This document shows positions 53,905 through 64,000 of a stretch of 64,000 nucleotides of DNA, piece after piece. The DNA is taken from positions 2,914,001-2,978,000 of the forward strand of contig NZ_CP024845.1 of assembly GCF_002788215.1 (NCBI RefSeq), written 5' to 3'. Within the stretch, counting starts at the first letter, position 1. Each line of letters opens with the position of its first letter. This stretch comes from Halohasta litchfieldiae (GTDB lineage: Archaea; Halobacteriota; Halobacteria; Halobacteriales; Haloferacaceae). Under the pieces are notes generated by a model, which saw only the letters and a list, made by a program, of their open reading frames with translations, ran no database searches and was not told the DNA's origin. The position numbers and the translations under genes are program-made.

Positions 53905-54306
53905 GCCGACAGACCAGTTCGAGTTGGCGTATATGTCGAATACGAGTTGACATACTGAGAGACAGTACTATTATTAGCGAGTGAAACCACAGACGAATGT
54001 GCTCAGTAGTAGCCACTGACTGACCCCCTGCTGACGTGCCGCCACTGCCCTCCACTCGCACGGTAACCAACAGCGGAATCAGTGGTTACGGCTGAGTATC
54101 AGATTTTCTCACGTGGCTGCCAGCAGAAGGGCTATCCCCGGTAGTGATTTGTACTTTCCAGCACAAGCATGGTATAGAATGGCACAATCCCTGTGTGACG
54201 GGACGACAGCGGTCGACACCGTCCAAACGGACGGTATCGCACCTCCGGGAGCAAAGCACTTATCCCCGGAACGAACCGACCTACGGGTAACCCTCCCAAG
54301 GATATT
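53905..54306. other. intergenic region upstream of the Cdc48-type gene
   Basis: I see no gene. The sequence has a GTAACC/GGTTAC inverted repeat near 54060-54090, an AT-rich stretch at 53930-53980 after metG, and a TATA-like CACTTATCC about 45 bases before the AAA ATPase start. Short frames present lack haloarchaeal composition. Confidence 0.45.
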
Positions 54307-56535
54307 ATGAACGAAGTTCAACTCGAAGTGGCGAAGGCGTACCCCAACGATTCGGGACGTGGTATCGCTCGCCTCGACCCTGACACACTGCTGCATCTCA
54401 AACTCTCACCGGGCGACATCATTGAGATCGAGGGTGGCGAAACGACCGCTGCGAAGGTGTGGCGGGCCGACCGGCAGGACTGGAACACTGACACCGTTCG
54501 GATCGACGGCTTCACGCGCCAGAACGCCGATGTCGGCATCGGCGAGCGCGTGACGATCCGCAAGGCTGAGGCCGAAAAAGCGGACAAACTCGTGCTCGCA
54601 CCGCCTGAAGAAGCGAGCGTCCAGTTCGGTTCCGACGCCGCGGGCATGGTCAAACGCCAGATCCTCAAGCGGCCGGTCGTCGAGCGCGACATCGTGCCCG
54701 TGATGAGTTCCACGAATCACCCATTCATGCGGTCGCCGGGGCAAGCAATCCCACTGATCGCCGTCGAGACCGAACCGGATGGCGTCTGTCTGATCACCGA
54801 AGACACCGAAGTCGAACTCCGCGAGGAGCCGATCAGCGGCTTCGAAAAGACCGGCGGCGGCATCACCTACGAGGACATCGGTGGCTTGCAAAGCGAGATC
54901 CAACGTGTCCGCGAGATGGTCGAGCTGCCGATGAAGCATCCCCAGATCTTCAAAAAGCTCGGCATCGAGCCGCCACAGGGGGTGTTGCTCCACGGTCCAC
55001 CGGGCACCGGGAAGACACTGCTTGCGAAGGCGGTCGCCAATGAAACCTCCGCGAGTTTCTTCTCTATCGCTGGCCCCGAAATCATCTCGAAATACTACGG
55101 GGAGTCCGAACAACAGCTCAGGGAGATCTTCGAAGATGCGAAAGAAGAGTCGCCGTCGATCATCTTCATCGACGAACTCGATTCTATCGCGCCCAAACGC
55201 GAGGACGTCACCGGCGAGGTCGAACGCCGCGTCGTCGCCCAACTGCTGACGATGATGGACGGCCTCGAAGCACGTGGTCAGGTGATCGTGATTGCAGCCA
55301 CCAACCGCGTCGACTCGGTCGACCCGGCACTTCGTCGACCGGGCCGCTTCGACCGTGAGATCGAAATCGGCGTGCCGGACGAAGTCGGCCGCAAGGAGAT
55401 CCTCCAGATCCACACCCGCGGCATGCCACTATCGGACGATGTCTCGCTGGACCATCTGGCCGACGAGACCCACGGCTTCGTCGGGGCGGATATCGAGAGC
55501 TTGACGAAGGAAGCCGCGATGAAAGCACTCCGGCGCTACTTACCGGAGATCGATCTCGACGAGGAGGATATCCCGCCGAGCCTGATCGACCGGATGATCG
55601 TCAAGCGGAGCGACTTCGGCGGCGCGCTCAACGAGGTCGAACCCTCCGCGATGCGCGAGGTTCTGGTCGAGCTGCCGAAGATCACGTGGGACGATGTCGG
55701 CGGGCTCGAATCGCCGAAACAGCAGGTCAAGGAGTCGGTTGAGTGGCCGCTGAGTTCCCCAGAGAAGTTCGACCGGATGGGCGTCGACGCGCCGAAAGGC
55801 GTGTTGCTGTACGGCCCACCCGGAACCGGCAAGACGTTGATGGCCAAGGCGGTCGCCAGCGAGACGAACGCGAACTTCATTTCGGTGCGTGGCCCACAGC
55901 TGCTATCGAAGTGGGTCGGCGAGTCAGAAAAGGCGATTCGCCAGACGTTCCGGAAGGCACGGCAGGTCAGCCCGACGATCATCTTCTTCGACGAGCTTGA
56001 CAGCCTCGCTCCAGCTCGCGGGCAGGACATGGGCAACAACGTTTCCGAACGCGTTGTCAACCAGCTCCTGACCGAACTCGACGGGCTCGAAGAGATGGGC
56101 AACGTGATGGTGATCGGCGCGACCAACCGGCCGGATATGATCGATCCCGCCCTGATTCGGTCGGGTCGATTTGATCGGTTGGTGATGATCGGCCAGCCCG
56201 ACGAAGAAGGCCGCGAGCAGATCCTCCGCATCCACACGGGTGACACGCCGCTTGCGCCGGATGTGAGTCTGCGAGAGATCGCCGAGATCACCGACGGCTA
56301 CGTCGGCTCTGATCTCGAATCCATCGCCCGCGAGTCGGCTATCGAGGCGCTTCGGGACGATGACGACGCGACCGAGGTCGAGATGCAGCACTTCCGGAGA
56401 GCGATGGAGTCGGTGCGACCGACTGTCACTGAGGAAATCCTCAGCTACTACGAGGATATCGAAGATCAGTTCCGTGGCGGCGGCGGCCGCGAACAGCTCG
56501 GCGAGCGCCGCGACGGCCGGATCGGCTTCCAATAA
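54307..56535 (+). CDS. Cdc48/VAT-type AAA ATPase
   Basis: A 742-residue AAA protein of the VCP/Cdc48/VAT type, a protein unfoldase thought to feed the archaeal proteasome. The N domain (about 1-185) opens [28 protein letters not shown]. Two AAA modules follow, each with Walker A GPPGTGKT (230-237 and 503-510), Walker [13 protein letters not shown] and [12 protein letters not shown], and ATNR second-region motifs with following arginines. The last 20 residues ([15 protein letters not shown]) are flexible. Convergent with phoU, with a shared terminator-like T/A run. Confidence 0.96.
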   Translation: MNEVQLEVAKAYPNDSGRGIARLDPDTLLHLKLSPGDIIEIEGGETTAAKVWRADRQDWNTDTVRIDGFTRQNADVGIGERVTIRKAEAEKADKLVLAPPEEASVQFGSDAAGMVKRQILKRPVVERDIVPVMSSTNHPFMRSPGQAIPLIAVETEPDGVCLITEDTEVELREEPISGFEKTGGGITYEDIGGLQSEIQRVREMVELPMKHPQIFKKLGIEPPQGVLLHGPPGTGKTLLAKAVANETSASFFSIAGPEIISKYYGESEQQLREIFEDAKEESPSIIFIDELDSIAPKREDVTGEVERRVVAQLLTMMDGLEARGQVIVIAATNRVDSVDPALRRPGRFDREIEIGVPDEVGRKEILQIHTRGMPLSDDVSLDHLADETHGFVGADIESLTKEAAMKALRRYLPEIDLDEEDIPPSLIDRMIVKRSDFGGALNEVEPSAMREVLVELPKITWDDVGGLESPKQQVKESVEWPLSSPEKFDRMGVDAPKGVLLYGPPGTGKTLMAKAVASETNANFISVRGPQLLSKWVGESEKAIRQTFRKARQVSPTIIFFDELDSLAPARGQDMGNNVSERVVNQLLTELDGLEEMGNVMVIGATNRPDMIDPALIRSGRFDRLVMIGQPDEEGREQILRIHTGDTPLAPDVSLREIAEITDGYVGSDLESIARESAIEALRDDDDATEVEMQHFRRAMESVRPTVTEEILSYYEDIEDQFRGGGGREQLGERRDGRIGFQ

Positions 56536-56550
56536 GGCCGTCGACGATCC

Positions 56551-56561
56551 TTTTTTAAAAA
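56551..56561. terminator. T6A5 run between convergent genes
   Basis: TTTTTTAAAAA lies between the stops of the AAA ATPase gene (56535) and phoU (56572). It gives a run of T on both strands, so it can end both transcripts in the archaeal manner, which needs T tracts rather than a stem. Confidence 0.6.
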
Positions 56562-56571
56562 GCCAGCAGGA

Positions 56572-57246
56572 TCAGTAGATCAGTTCGTCGTTGTTGTCGA
56601 TCATGTACAGCGCCCGCGCCGCGATGTTGACCGAGTGGTCGCCGATGCGCTCGATGTCACGGATCGTCAACAGGAACCGCGAGACGTCTTCCATGAACGC
56701 CTCAATGTCTTCGTCCGAGTCCATCTGTTCGCTCTCGATCAGCTCACGGACGACCGTATCGCTGGCGACTTCACAGAGGTAGTCCAGATCGTCGTCGCGT
56801 TCGTCGACGGTATAACACTTCTCTCGGTCATCGTCAGCGTACGCAGCCATCGCCTCATCGAGCATCTCCAGTGTGACCGATCCCAGCTCCTGGAGGTCGA
56901 TGTCGGGAAAGAGGTTCGTCTCGCCAGCGGTGGCGTACTCGCCGAGGTTCGTCGCGAGATCAGCGATCCGTTCGAGGTCGGTAATGATTTTGAACGAGGC
57001 GGCGATAAATCGGAGATCGCCGGCCACCGGCTGTTGAAGCGCGATGAGATCCGTACACTGCTTTTCGAGTTCCAGATACTGCTGGTTGATCTCGCTATCG
57101 CCGTCGATTACCTGTTGGGCGAGGTCGTGGTTGTTCGTTTCGAGGGCGTTGAGCGCCATTTCGAGGCGCTCGGCGACCGTATCGCTCATTTCGAGGACGT
57201 CGGACCGCAGATCAGCAAGCTGTGATTGATATTCGTTTCGGGGCAT
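56572..57246 (-). CDS. phoU: phosphate transport regulator PhoU
   Basis: A 224-residue PhoU of two three-helix bundles. The first shows LEMALNALETNNHDLAQQVIDGDSEINQQYLELEKQC and LRFIAASFKIITDLERIADLATNLGEYA; the second has VRELIESEQMDSDEDIEAFMEDVSRFLLTIRDIERIGDHSVNIAARALYMI. The E/DxxxD metal-binding motifs appear in both. PhoU lowers Pst transport when phosphate is ample. It is 92 bases after pstB on the same strand, with TTCTTTTCTATC upstream as a possible promoter of its own. Confidence 0.95.
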   Translation of the reverse strand: MPRNEYQSQLADLRSDVLEMSDTVAERLEMALNALETNNHDLAQQVIDGDSEINQQYLELEKQCTDLIALQQPVAGDLRFIAASFKIITDLERIADLATNLGEYATAGETNLFPDIDLQELGSVTLEMLDEAMAAYADDDREKCYTVDERDDDLDYLCEVASDTVVRELIESEQMDSDEDIEAFMEDVSRFLLTIRDIERIGDHSVNIAARALYMIDNNDELIY

Positions 57247-57338
57247 ATCCCCCTATGAGGCAAGCCGATAGAAAAGAATTTCCCACAGCGGATATGTCAC
57301 GAAAATACACGTGAAACAGTCGACAACGGCTCTTGATA

Positions 57339-58199
<861 letters not shown>

Positions 58200-58424
58200 G
58201 AACGTACATCGATGTTATGTCGGTCCCAAATAGCTGTTGCGGAAGCATACGAGTCAGTCGACAGATCATCGACCGTGACTCTCCGGCTCTCTGAACCCGC
58301 TCCAGTCATTTCTAAACCAGTTCCGGTTCGGTCGCTTTGGGGCTATCACGGTCGACCGTGGGTCGACCCACAAGACAGTCCGAGCCATCACAATCTTTTT
58401 TCTACAGTCAGTAAAACAACATCT

Positions 58425-59426
58425 ATGTCGACACGTGTCGGACTCCAGTCACAGATGATCGTCGCTGTTGGATTGGTGGTCGTCGTCACGATCCTGTTTC
58501 TGGTCAGTGTCTGGTCGGTGTTTTATGCGCTGTTGATCATCTTCGGCTTCAGTGGAGCAGCGTTTCTCGCATCGATTGTCACCGGCGGCGTGGTCCTGTG
58601 TATCGGATATCTGGAGTACAGTCAGCTCAGCCGGATTGAGGGGTTGGCGGATGCCCACCCCGTCGACCGCGAGACGGTCCCGGAACTGTATCAGACAACG
58701 ACAAAGGTCGCGGCGATGCTCGGCGTTCCGACGCCGACGATTGCGGTTTCGGATCGGGCTGCGCCGGAGGCGATGGCGGTGGGCATCCGTCCGGGGAACA
58801 TCCACCTCGTATTGTCGACTGGGACGATCACGGCCCTCGACAGCGACGAACTCGAAGCCGTAATCGGCCACGAACTGGCCCACGTAAAGAACCGCGACGC
58901 AATGGTGATGACTGGGCTCTCGCTGCCGGTCGTCCTCGCCGATGGGTTGCGATCCCGTATCGACCGGCTGGAGGACCCACAAGGGTTTGCGATCCTCACC
59001 GTCCCGCTCAGTCTGGTTTCGAGTGCAGTGTGGATTAGCGGGCGAGCGATCACCGCACGACTGTCACGGCACCGCGAACTGGCTGCCGACCGTGCGGCCG
59101 CCCACGTGAGTGGCTCGCCGTCGACGCTTGCGGCAGCCCTGCGAACACTCGACAGCGAGATCACAAACACCCCAGAGCGTGACCTGCGAGCAGTCTCCGA
59201 AATCTCCTCGCTGTCGATTCTCTCGTTGGAGCCTGCAAAGCTCGAAAAGGTGATGCTCGGTCCCGATGGAACCATCGAACCCTCCTACTGGTGGCTCCGA
59301 AAACGCTTGTATCGCCTCAGACGCTGGCTGTTCGTCACCCACCCGCCGACCGAAGATCGGTTACAGGCGCTTGCAGAACTCGAAACACAGCAGGAAGCAG
59401 CACGACACACCAACACGAACGATTAA
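58425..59426 (+). CDS. htpX: HtpX-like membrane zinc protease
   Basis: A 333-residue M48 protease. Two membrane segments in the first 65 residues (about 10-55) precede the zinc motif HELAH near residue 149 (VIGHELAHVKNRDAMV). Further on, HRELAADRAAAHVSG gives the third zinc ligand. HtpX-type enzymes degrade damaged membrane proteins. The start at 58425 follows a TATA-like CAATCTTTTTTCTA at -28; 71 more codons in frame upstream are not conserved. Confidence 0.92.
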   Translation: MSTRVGLQSQMIVAVGLVVVVTILFLVSVWSVFYALLIIFGFSGAAFLASIVTGGVVLCIGYLEYSQLSRIEGLADAHPVDRETVPELYQTTTKVAAMLGVPTPTIAVSDRAAPEAMAVGIRPGNIHLVLSTGTITALDSDELEAVIGHELAHVKNRDAMVMTGLSLPVVLADGLRSRIDRLEDPQGFAILTVPLSLVSSAVWISGRAITARLSRHRELAADRAAAHVSGSPSTLAAALRTLDSEITNTPERDLRAVSEISSLSILSLEPAKLEKVMLGPDGTIEPSYWWLRKRLYRLRRWLFVTHPPTEDRLQALAELETQQEAARHTNTND

Positions 59427-59451
59427 AAACCCTGCTTGTGCAACATCGGCT

Positions 59452-59559
59452 ATGATCCCACTCACAGCCCCACCTCTGCCGATTGGAACGACCGCCGGTG
59501 TCGTCCTCGCGGTCAGTATCGTCATTACACTGCTCTGGATTCGGTCCGTGTTTCGCTAA
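59452..59559 (+). CDS. 35-residue single-span membrane protein
   Basis: Starting at ATG 59452, 25 bases after htpX, the frame gives MIPLTAPPLPIGTTAGVVLA, then VSIVITLLWIRSVFR and TAA at 59559. Residues 12-31 form a membrane helix with a basic end (RSVFR). Position directly behind htpX suggests co-transcription. A hydrophobic ORF of this size could arise by chance, so confidence is moderate. Confidence 0.55.
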   Translation: MIPLTAPPLPIGTTAGVVLAVSIVITLLWIRSVFR

Positions 59560-59573
59560 TCCACGTTCGACGC

Positions 59574-60278
59574 TTACTCAGTCGACTCCGAGTCGGGTGA
59601 CTGCACACGCGCTTCGAACCAGTTAGCCGCAGCCTCAACCGCCACAGAATCGGTGCTGCTGAACTTCACACGGACGTACTCGCCGGGGTAGCTGCCGACG
59701 CTCACATCGAACTCCTCTCGGACCGCCCGCAGCCGGTCGACCAGCGCGCTTTCGGGCTCGTCGGCGACCACTGTCTCAGTGTAGATTGGCTCGCCGACGA
59801 ACTCGTCGGCAATCGCTTCGAACATCGCTTTCATCTCGGCTGGGACGCCCGGCAACACGTAGATCGAGTCGACGACCGCGCCGGGCGCGACGCCAACCTC
59901 GTTGGGAAGCATGCGCGCGCCGGCGGGCAGTTCGGCGGTCCCTTCAGCGAGGTCATCAGCCGAGTAGCCGCCCTGTTCGGTGAGCCACTCGCGGGCGGCG
60001 TCGTGGTCGACTGTCTCCCGACCGAGGGCGGCCGCAACCCCCTCCATCGTGAGATCGTCGGGTGTCGGTCCTAACCCGCCAGTAACGATCACCGCGTCGT
60101 AGTCGGCGCGGTACTCGTTGACGACGTGGGCGATATCACTGATTCGGTCGGGAAGGGTGGTGATTCGGTCGACCGTACAGCCTCGGCTTGTGAGCTGTTC
60201 GGCGAGCCACACCGCGTTCGTGTTTACGGTCGCGCCGACCAGCAGTTCGTCGCCGACGGTGACGATTCCGACTTTCAT
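59574..60278 (-). CDS. molybdopterin-binding / CinA N-terminal-like protein
   Basis: A 234-residue protein of the MoaB/CinA-N fold. It opens MKVGIVTVGDELLVGATVNTNAVWLAEQLTSRGCTVDRITTLPDR and contains the signature VIVTGGLGPTPDDLTMEGVAAALGRE and LPNEVGVAPGAV with VLPGVPAEMKAMFEA, all typical of CinA's first domain. The nicotinamide-nucleotide amidase domain is absent, so this is the short archaeal form. It overlaps the upstream DUF5803 gene by four bases. Confidence 0.9.
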   Translation of the reverse strand: MKVGIVTVGDELLVGATVNTNAVWLAEQLTSRGCTVDRITTLPDRISDIAHVVNEYRADYDAVIVTGGLGPTPDDLTMEGVAAALGRETVDHDAAREWLTEQGGYSADDLAEGTAELPAGARMLPNEVGVAPGAVVDSIYVLPGVPAEMKAMFEAIADEFVGEPIYTETVVADEPESALVDRLRAVREEFDVSVGSYPGEYVRVKFSSTDSVAVEAAANWFEARVQSPDSESTE

Positions 60279-61039
60279 TTTTTGTCGTCGTCCTCCTCAG
60301 TATCGAGGCCCATCTGGACCCGAACGTCGTGGAGGCGGTCGATCTGTCGACGGTAGTAGTAGAGACCACCGACACCGATCAGCGACAGCAGCACCACCGC
60401 GCCGCCGAAGACGTACAGATCCCGATCCAAGTAGTATTGGACGACAACCATCGGCCCTGTGACCTCCGCCCAGCGGACGTGGACCTGATTGTCGACGATC
60501 TCGCTTGCGGCACCGCGCGGGGCGGTGTTACCGAACAGGAAGAAGTCGATTCGGTAGTCTTCGGGGAGGATGACCTCGTAGGAGCCCTCGACGTAGACGG
60601 GCAGCGACAGTCGACGTGGCGTCGCATCCGCCGAGAAGGCGAGTTGGCCGTCAGCAGGCGCAGTGACATACACCTCGTCGGGCGTCTGTTCGACCTCGCC
60701 ATCGGGGGTATCGCGGAGTTCGGTGCCGGAGATCACGGTGCCGTTTGCGTACTGGAACCGGACCGCCGAGATGTCGAGTGGACCTTCGGTGCCGAGCCCG
60801 GTCGACTGGTAGAGCCGGAGCCGCTGGTCGGCGTCGACGCGGTAGATGGCTTGAACCTCGTCAGTTGTATGGAGCGTGAGCTGGGCGTCGCGGTCGGTGT
60901 CCCAGCTGTAGGGTTGGGCTGGCTCCCGGTCGAGTCGCTCGTCGGAGACCTCGCCGCCGCCGGTGACGTAGGACAGACAGCCAGCCGTCGACAGCAGGAG
61001 TACCACTGCGACGACCGCGAGGCCGAGCCGCCGGTTCAT
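60275..61039 (-). CDS. DUF5803-like lipoprotein with C-terminal membrane span
   Basis: A 254-residue exported protein. Residues 4-20 form a signal ending in the lipobox LSTAGC (cysteine near 22), so it is a lipoprotein outside the cell. The middle is beta-rich (LSLPVYVEGSYEVILPEDYRIDFFLFGN), and about 205-228 (VFGGAVVLLSLIGVGGLYYYRRQ) is a second membrane span followed by a charged tail. This matches the haloarchaeal DUF5803 family from memory; function is unknown. Co-transcribed with the CinA-like gene through an ATGA overlap. Confidence 0.75.
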   Translation of the reverse strand: MNRRLGLAVVAVVLLLSTAGCLSYVTGGGEVSDERLDREPAQPYSWDTDRDAQLTLHTTDEVQAIYRVDADQRLRLYQSTGLGTEGPLDISAVRFQYANGTVISGTELRDTPDGEVEQTPDEVYVTAPADGQLAFSADATPRRLSLPVYVEGSYEVILPEDYRIDFFLFGNTAPRGAASEIVDNQVHVRWAEVTGPMVVVQYYLDRDLYVFGGAVVLLSLIGVGGLYYYRRQIDRLHDVRVQMGLDTEEDDDKK

Positions 61040-61253
61040 CGCTCCTCCGGAGCCGCCCGGTTCGGTCTGCAGACTCGGGTTGGCCGACAAGCCCGATTCG
61101 ACCCGTGGTGTCGACTACTCGCAGAGGCGACTGAATCAGTCGGTCGACGCCAAGTGTCGGTCCTACGGAGCCGTCGGGTGTCGACCCTGTCCTGGTGGCT
61201 GGACATAGCGTATGTATGGTCTGTACTGCCGTGGACTGTTGAGCCTATCGCAA

Positions 61254-61317
61254 CGTTCCAGCTGGGATGCTGCGTCAGGATCACAACTGCGACAGGGGCA
61301 CCCTTTCGCCCACCCCC
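61254..61317. repeat. dispersed repeat, copy B
   Basis: Partner of 16298-16360; see that entry for the match. The 15 identical bases are at 61272-61286. The copy here lies next to a tandem repeat, which may point to an unstable or RNA-producing locus. Confidence 0.65.
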
Positions 61318-61359
61318 TACTTGTTGTACAGCTACCATCTCCCAACAACGGCTTCGAGT

Positions 61360-61429
61360 AACTCAGGGTCGACCAGCGACGATCAACTCAGGGTCGACCA
61401 GCGACGATCAACTCAGGGTCGACCAGCGA
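61360..61429. repeat. 25-bp tandem repeat, 2.8 copies
   Basis: Units begin at 61360, 61385 and 61410, the last cut after 20 bases. Each starts AACTCAGGGTCGACCAGCGA and the full ones end CGATC; all visible bases agree. There are no spacers, so this is not a CRISPR array. Confidence 0.9.
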
Positions 61430-61562
61430 ACCAGACTGAATCCGGTGACCACGGTCGACGTACTACCCAGCGTCCATTCAACTGATCTATCAGTAATACT
61501 AAAATATCAGGAGATCGTCTGCCAGCCGTGGTACTATGCACATCGCAGTCGTGTCCCTTCAT

Positions 61563-62273
61563 ATGGGTGATGAAGACAGGCACACAGAGAGCCCACTCAA
61601 TGAAGAAGATCAGGAGATCGGTGCAAAAATTGCAGACGATCCTAAAGATCTCCTTTCGATACTCCCTCACTACTACCGGGGCGAAGTGAGTCAAGCAAAC
61701 AACACTCAAGATCGGATGGATCAAACAACGAATTGGGCAATTACAGTGTTGGCTGCGCTCCTTTCGGTCGTATTTGCGAGCCCAGAGATGCCCGCGTATT
61801 TACTCTTAATCGGAATTCTAGTACTCAGTATGTTTCTCTCGTTCGAAGTGCGACGGTATCGATTCTACGATGTCCACCGAGCGCGTGTGCGGTTTTTCGA
61901 AGAGAACGTCTTCGCAAACGCACTCCAGCCAATCGGTGCTGAACACTCGACGTGGCGCGAGGAACTCAGTGATGATCTTCGGCACCAGATGTTCAAAGTC
62001 GACTCAGTAGAAGCAGTATCCCGCCGTATACGGCGTATTTACGGGCTCTTGTTTTCGGTGCTCGGTGTCTCCTGGGTTGCAAAAGTGACGCTGTTCACGC
62101 CGGAGTCCCAGTGGACTGAGGCCGCAGAGTTACCGGGCATACCGGGTGAGATCGTTGCAGTTCTGCTTGGGATATTCTATCTGGGTCTCCTACTGATAGC
62201 GAAATGGCCGCTGGACCGAGAAGCGAAAGGAGAAATCCAGGGCAATAAATCGGGTGAGTGGAAAGAAGAGTAG
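61563..62273 (+). CDS. DUF2270-like membrane protein
   Basis: A 236-residue protein from ATG 61563 (MGDEDRHTESPLNEED); an in-frame ATG at 61536 would add nine residues and cannot be excluded. It has a soluble N-terminal part with ILPHYYRGEVSQANNTQDRMDQTTNWAITVL, two spans at about 65-100 (LAALLSVVFASPEMPAYLLLIGILVLSMFLSFEVRRYR), a helical middle and two spans near the C terminus (about 158-175 and 200-220). The pattern fits DUF2270, a haloarchaeal and bacterial family of unknown function. Codon usage is less GC-rich than neighbours. Confidence 0.78.
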   Translation: MGDEDRHTESPLNEEDQEIGAKIADDPKDLLSILPHYYRGEVSQANNTQDRMDQTTNWAITVLAALLSVVFASPEMPAYLLLIGILVLSMFLSFEVRRYRFYDVHRARVRFFEENVFANALQPIGAEHSTWREELSDDLRHQMFKVDSVEAVSRRIRRIYGLLFSVLGVSWVAKVTLFTPESQWTEAAELPGIPGEIVAVLLGIFYLGLLLIAKWPLDREAKGEIQGNKSGEWKEE

Positions 62274-62419
62274 GTGTCGGCCTTTTATAGACAACTCCGG
62301 TACGTTCACAACTTTGTATTCATCATATATGTGTGATTAGCATCCCGTGATCGCACAACCGTTTTTTGCGAGGCAAACGGTCAAGCCCGTCGACCGCCAA
62401 ACGACTGCCACTCGCTCCC

Positions 62420-63730
62420 ATGGCACCCCGACTCGAAACACCGATTCAGATCGGCGACCTCACGGTCCCAAATCGGCTCTATCGCGCGCCGCTGTTGGAA
62501 TGTGCAGGCAATGGACCGGATGCCGTCGACACCCTCATCGCTGATCTCGAACCCGCGGCCGCGTCGGGGGCCGGCCTCGTCTGTCAGGGCGCGACCCTCG
62601 TCCGCGGGCCGGGCGGCTGTGCCGCGCCGAATATGACCTACGTCGACGATCCGGACTTTGTCGCAGACCTCTCGCGGCTCACCGACGCGATCCACGACCA
62701 CGACGCGAAGATTGCGATTCAGCTCGAACACGGTGGCCTGCGGAGTATGGAGACGTGGCACCACGGCTACCGTCAGGCCAATCCCGATCTCCAACAGCTC
62801 GCGGTCTCGCGGCCGCCGCGCCCCCTCCGCGTCCTCGACCGGCTTGGGTTGCTCTCCTACGACCCCCACGTCCTGTCGACTGAGGAAGTCTACGAGTTGG
62901 CCGCGGATTTCGGTCGCTCTGCGGCGTGGGCCAGTGAGGCGGGCTACGACATGATCCACATCGCGGGAGCCAACATGGGGATCGTCCACCAGTTTCTGTC
63001 TCCCTTTTATAATCAACGCGAGGACGAGTTTGCCGATGGAACGCGGTTCCTCGAACTCATCGCCGCCGAGATCCGCGACCGCTGTGGCGACGTGCCGCTG
63101 CTGACCAAAGTGCCGGCGGAGTCGACCGCGCCGCCCGGCGTCGGTCCACGGCTCACCGACGCTGATGCAGTTGGGATCTGCGAACGACTCGAAGACGCCG
63201 GCTTCGACGCCCTCGTTCCGGTCACCGGCTCGGTGATCTGGGATCTGAGTATTATAAAGGGCGAGTATCCTGGCCGGGCATGGGACGACGAACAGTTCAG
63301 CGAGGCGTACGCGGCGGCGTTTGGCGGTCGACTCCGAAAACGGCTCGCGGCCGCTGCGACATGGCTCGATTCGCTGCTGTATGAGTTCGAACCGGCGTGG
63401 AACAGTGGACTATGTCGACAGGTTCGCGAGCGGGTCGACATCCCGGTACTCGCAGAAGGAGGGATTCGGACTCGTGGGCAGATCGACGAGATGCTGGGGA
63501 GCAGTTGTGATATGGTCGGGTTGGGTCGACCGTTCTACGCCGAGCCGCGGCTCCCGGCCCGGCTTTTAAATTCGGACGCCGAGACGGCGGTCGTCTGCGA
63601 GAACTGTAACAACTGCACTGTCCCACAGGTCGCGGGCAAACCGGGGATCTGTCGGACGCCAGCGGTGCTTCGGGAGGCGGGTCGACTCCGAAAGGCCGGA
63701 GCGTACGACCGGCCCGACTCCGATTCCTGA
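62420..63730 (+). CDS. old yellow enzyme-family NADH:flavin oxidoreductase
   Basis: A 436-residue FMN-dependent reductase. The TIM barrel has IQLEHGGLRS, MIHIAGANMGIVHQFLSPFYNQREDEFADGTRFLELI and LPVLAEGG-like VDIPVLAEGGIRTRGQIDEML. The C-terminal CENCNNCTVPQVAGKPGIC has the C-x2-C-x2-C-x11-C iron-sulfur pattern of the 2,4-dienoyl-CoA reductase / trimethylamine dehydrogenase branch, but the usual second flavin domain is missing. Substrate is unknown. The start at 62420 begins MAPRLETPIQIGDLTVPNRLYRAPL. Confidence 0.88.
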   Translation: MAPRLETPIQIGDLTVPNRLYRAPLLECAGNGPDAVDTLIADLEPAAASGAGLVCQGATLVRGPGGCAAPNMTYVDDPDFVADLSRLTDAIHDHDAKIAIQLEHGGLRSMETWHHGYRQANPDLQQLAVSRPPRPLRVLDRLGLLSYDPHVLSTEEVYELAADFGRSAAWASEAGYDMIHIAGANMGIVHQFLSPFYNQREDEFADGTRFLELIAAEIRDRCGDVPLLTKVPAESTAPPGVGPRLTDADAVGICERLEDAGFDALVPVTGSVIWDLSIIKGEYPGRAWDDEQFSEAYAAAFGGRLRKRLAAAATWLDSLLYEFEPAWNSGLCRQVRERVDIPVLAEGGIRTRGQIDEMLGSSCDMVGLGRPFYAEPRLPARLLNSDAETAVVCENCNNCTVPQVAGKPGICRTPAVLREAGRLRKAGAYDRPDSDS

Positions 63731-63785
63731 CCGTGGATGTCTGACGCCCCGAGTGAGTTTTATACTCCGACTCAATGCAGATGGT

Positions 63786-64000
63786 ATGAACCGGGCAACA
63801 ACGTTCGTCACCGGAGCCATCAGTGGGCTTGCTGCGCTGGCTGGCTGGCGGTACTACCGCTCACATGCCACCGAGCGGGTCGACTACAAGACTCTGCGGC
63901 TGCACGACGATATCGAACTCAGGCAGTATCCAGCCGTCGTCGTTGCCGAAACTGTCGCCGACAGCGCCAGCGAGGCTCGCAGTCGACTCACAAGCTATCT
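63786..64000 (+). CDS. SOUL haem-binding family protein, 5' end
   Basis: The first 71 codons before the window ends. After a short hydrophobic N terminus (TTFVTGAISGLAALAGWRYY) the chain reads VDYKTLRLHDDIELRQYPAVVVAETV, the opening beta strands of SOUL domain proteins, some of which bind haem. A TATA-like TTTTATACTCC lies about 26 bases before the ATG. The other ATG at 63781 is followed at once by a stop. Confidence 0.82.
   Translation, partial: MNRATTFVTGAISGLAALAGWRYYRSHATERVDYKTLRLHDDIELRQYPAVVVAETVADSASEARSRLTSY

Larger units (their letters stand above)
61040..61562. other. repeat-bearing intergenic region, no gene seen
   Basis: These 523 bases contain copy B of the dispersed repeat (61254-61317) and a 25-bp tandem repeat (61360-61429). 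An AT-rich ACTAAAATATC at about 61497-61507 is a possible promoter of the DUF2270 gene. Long frames on both strands here are chance or reflect the repeat. Confidence 0.5.

Noticed and set aside
61360-61429. CRISPR array
   Set aside because: The units are directly joined with no spacers, and no cas genes lie in the window.
60329-61570. Plus-strand frame of 413 codons over the DUF5803 gene and the following gap
   Set aside because: It is mostly antisense to a clear lipoprotein gene, and the remainder crosses the dispersed and tandem repeats. No conserved protein features.

Overview
The window is chromosomal DNA from a halophilic archaeon (class Halobacteria). The proteins are very acidic and the sequence is GC-rich. 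Most promoters are TATA boxes about 28 bases upstream of start codons with almost no leader, so many mRNAs look leaderless. The gene set is haloarchaeal: topoisomerase VI beside gyrase, CetZ, split CofG/CofH, archaeal-type Mat, phosphomevalonate decarboxylase, HalOD1, and siroheme decarboxylase. I cannot name the genus.

Layout. 1-7240: 5' end of radB, an amphi-Trp protein, larC with a His-rich insert, pyk, a small membrane protein/NfeD/SPFH set, and a winged-helix regulator with its own candidate operator. 7254-15445: gyrB-gyrA (minus) divergent from top6B-top6A (plus). 15452-17704: a HalOD1 protein, a long gene-poor stretch and a frameshifted membrane gene. 17756-25892: FKBP isomerase, CYTH enzyme, mat, an interrupted histidine kinase, a LOV-PAS histidine kinase, mvaD, ferredoxin and ASCH protein. 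25990-33268: pyrB-pyrI, a CHCERC-containing protein of unknown function, an aldehyde dehydrogenase, a ThuA-like protein, a stress protein and cobT. 33359-38240: a FilR1-type regulator, a broken copy of part of purQ, then purS-purQ, purU and purC. 38336-42895: the F420 genes cofH, cofG and cofC beside cetZ1. 43228-46903: an NDUFA9-like reductase, tmk, and trkA flanked by two RAM-only (Lrp ligand domain) proteins. 46904-53904: a structured intergenic region with tRNA-Leu(UAA) and a partial tRNA duplication, ferredoxin, fused siroheme decarboxylase, a TrpD-like protein, mfnA, a stress protein and metG. 54307-64000: Cdc48-type ATPase, phoU and pstB, htpX, a CinA-like protein, a DUF5803 lipoprotein, a repeat-bearing intergenic region, DUF2270, an old-yellow-enzyme reductase and the start of a SOUL protein.

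How the genes work together. The window is mostly core housekeeping: DNA topology, purine and pyrimidine synthesis, F420, haem and cobamide cofactors, methionine/SAM metabolism, phosphate and potassium control, and proteostasis. I see no intact mobile element, CRISPR array or defence island. The accessory signals are small: a tRNA-linked scar, a gene fragment, two broken genes, a dispersed repeat, a tandem repeat, and several inverted repeats placed like operators.

Limits. All calls come from reading the sequence and recalling families. No alignment or search was run, identities quoted were counted by hand, and DUF numbers are from memory.
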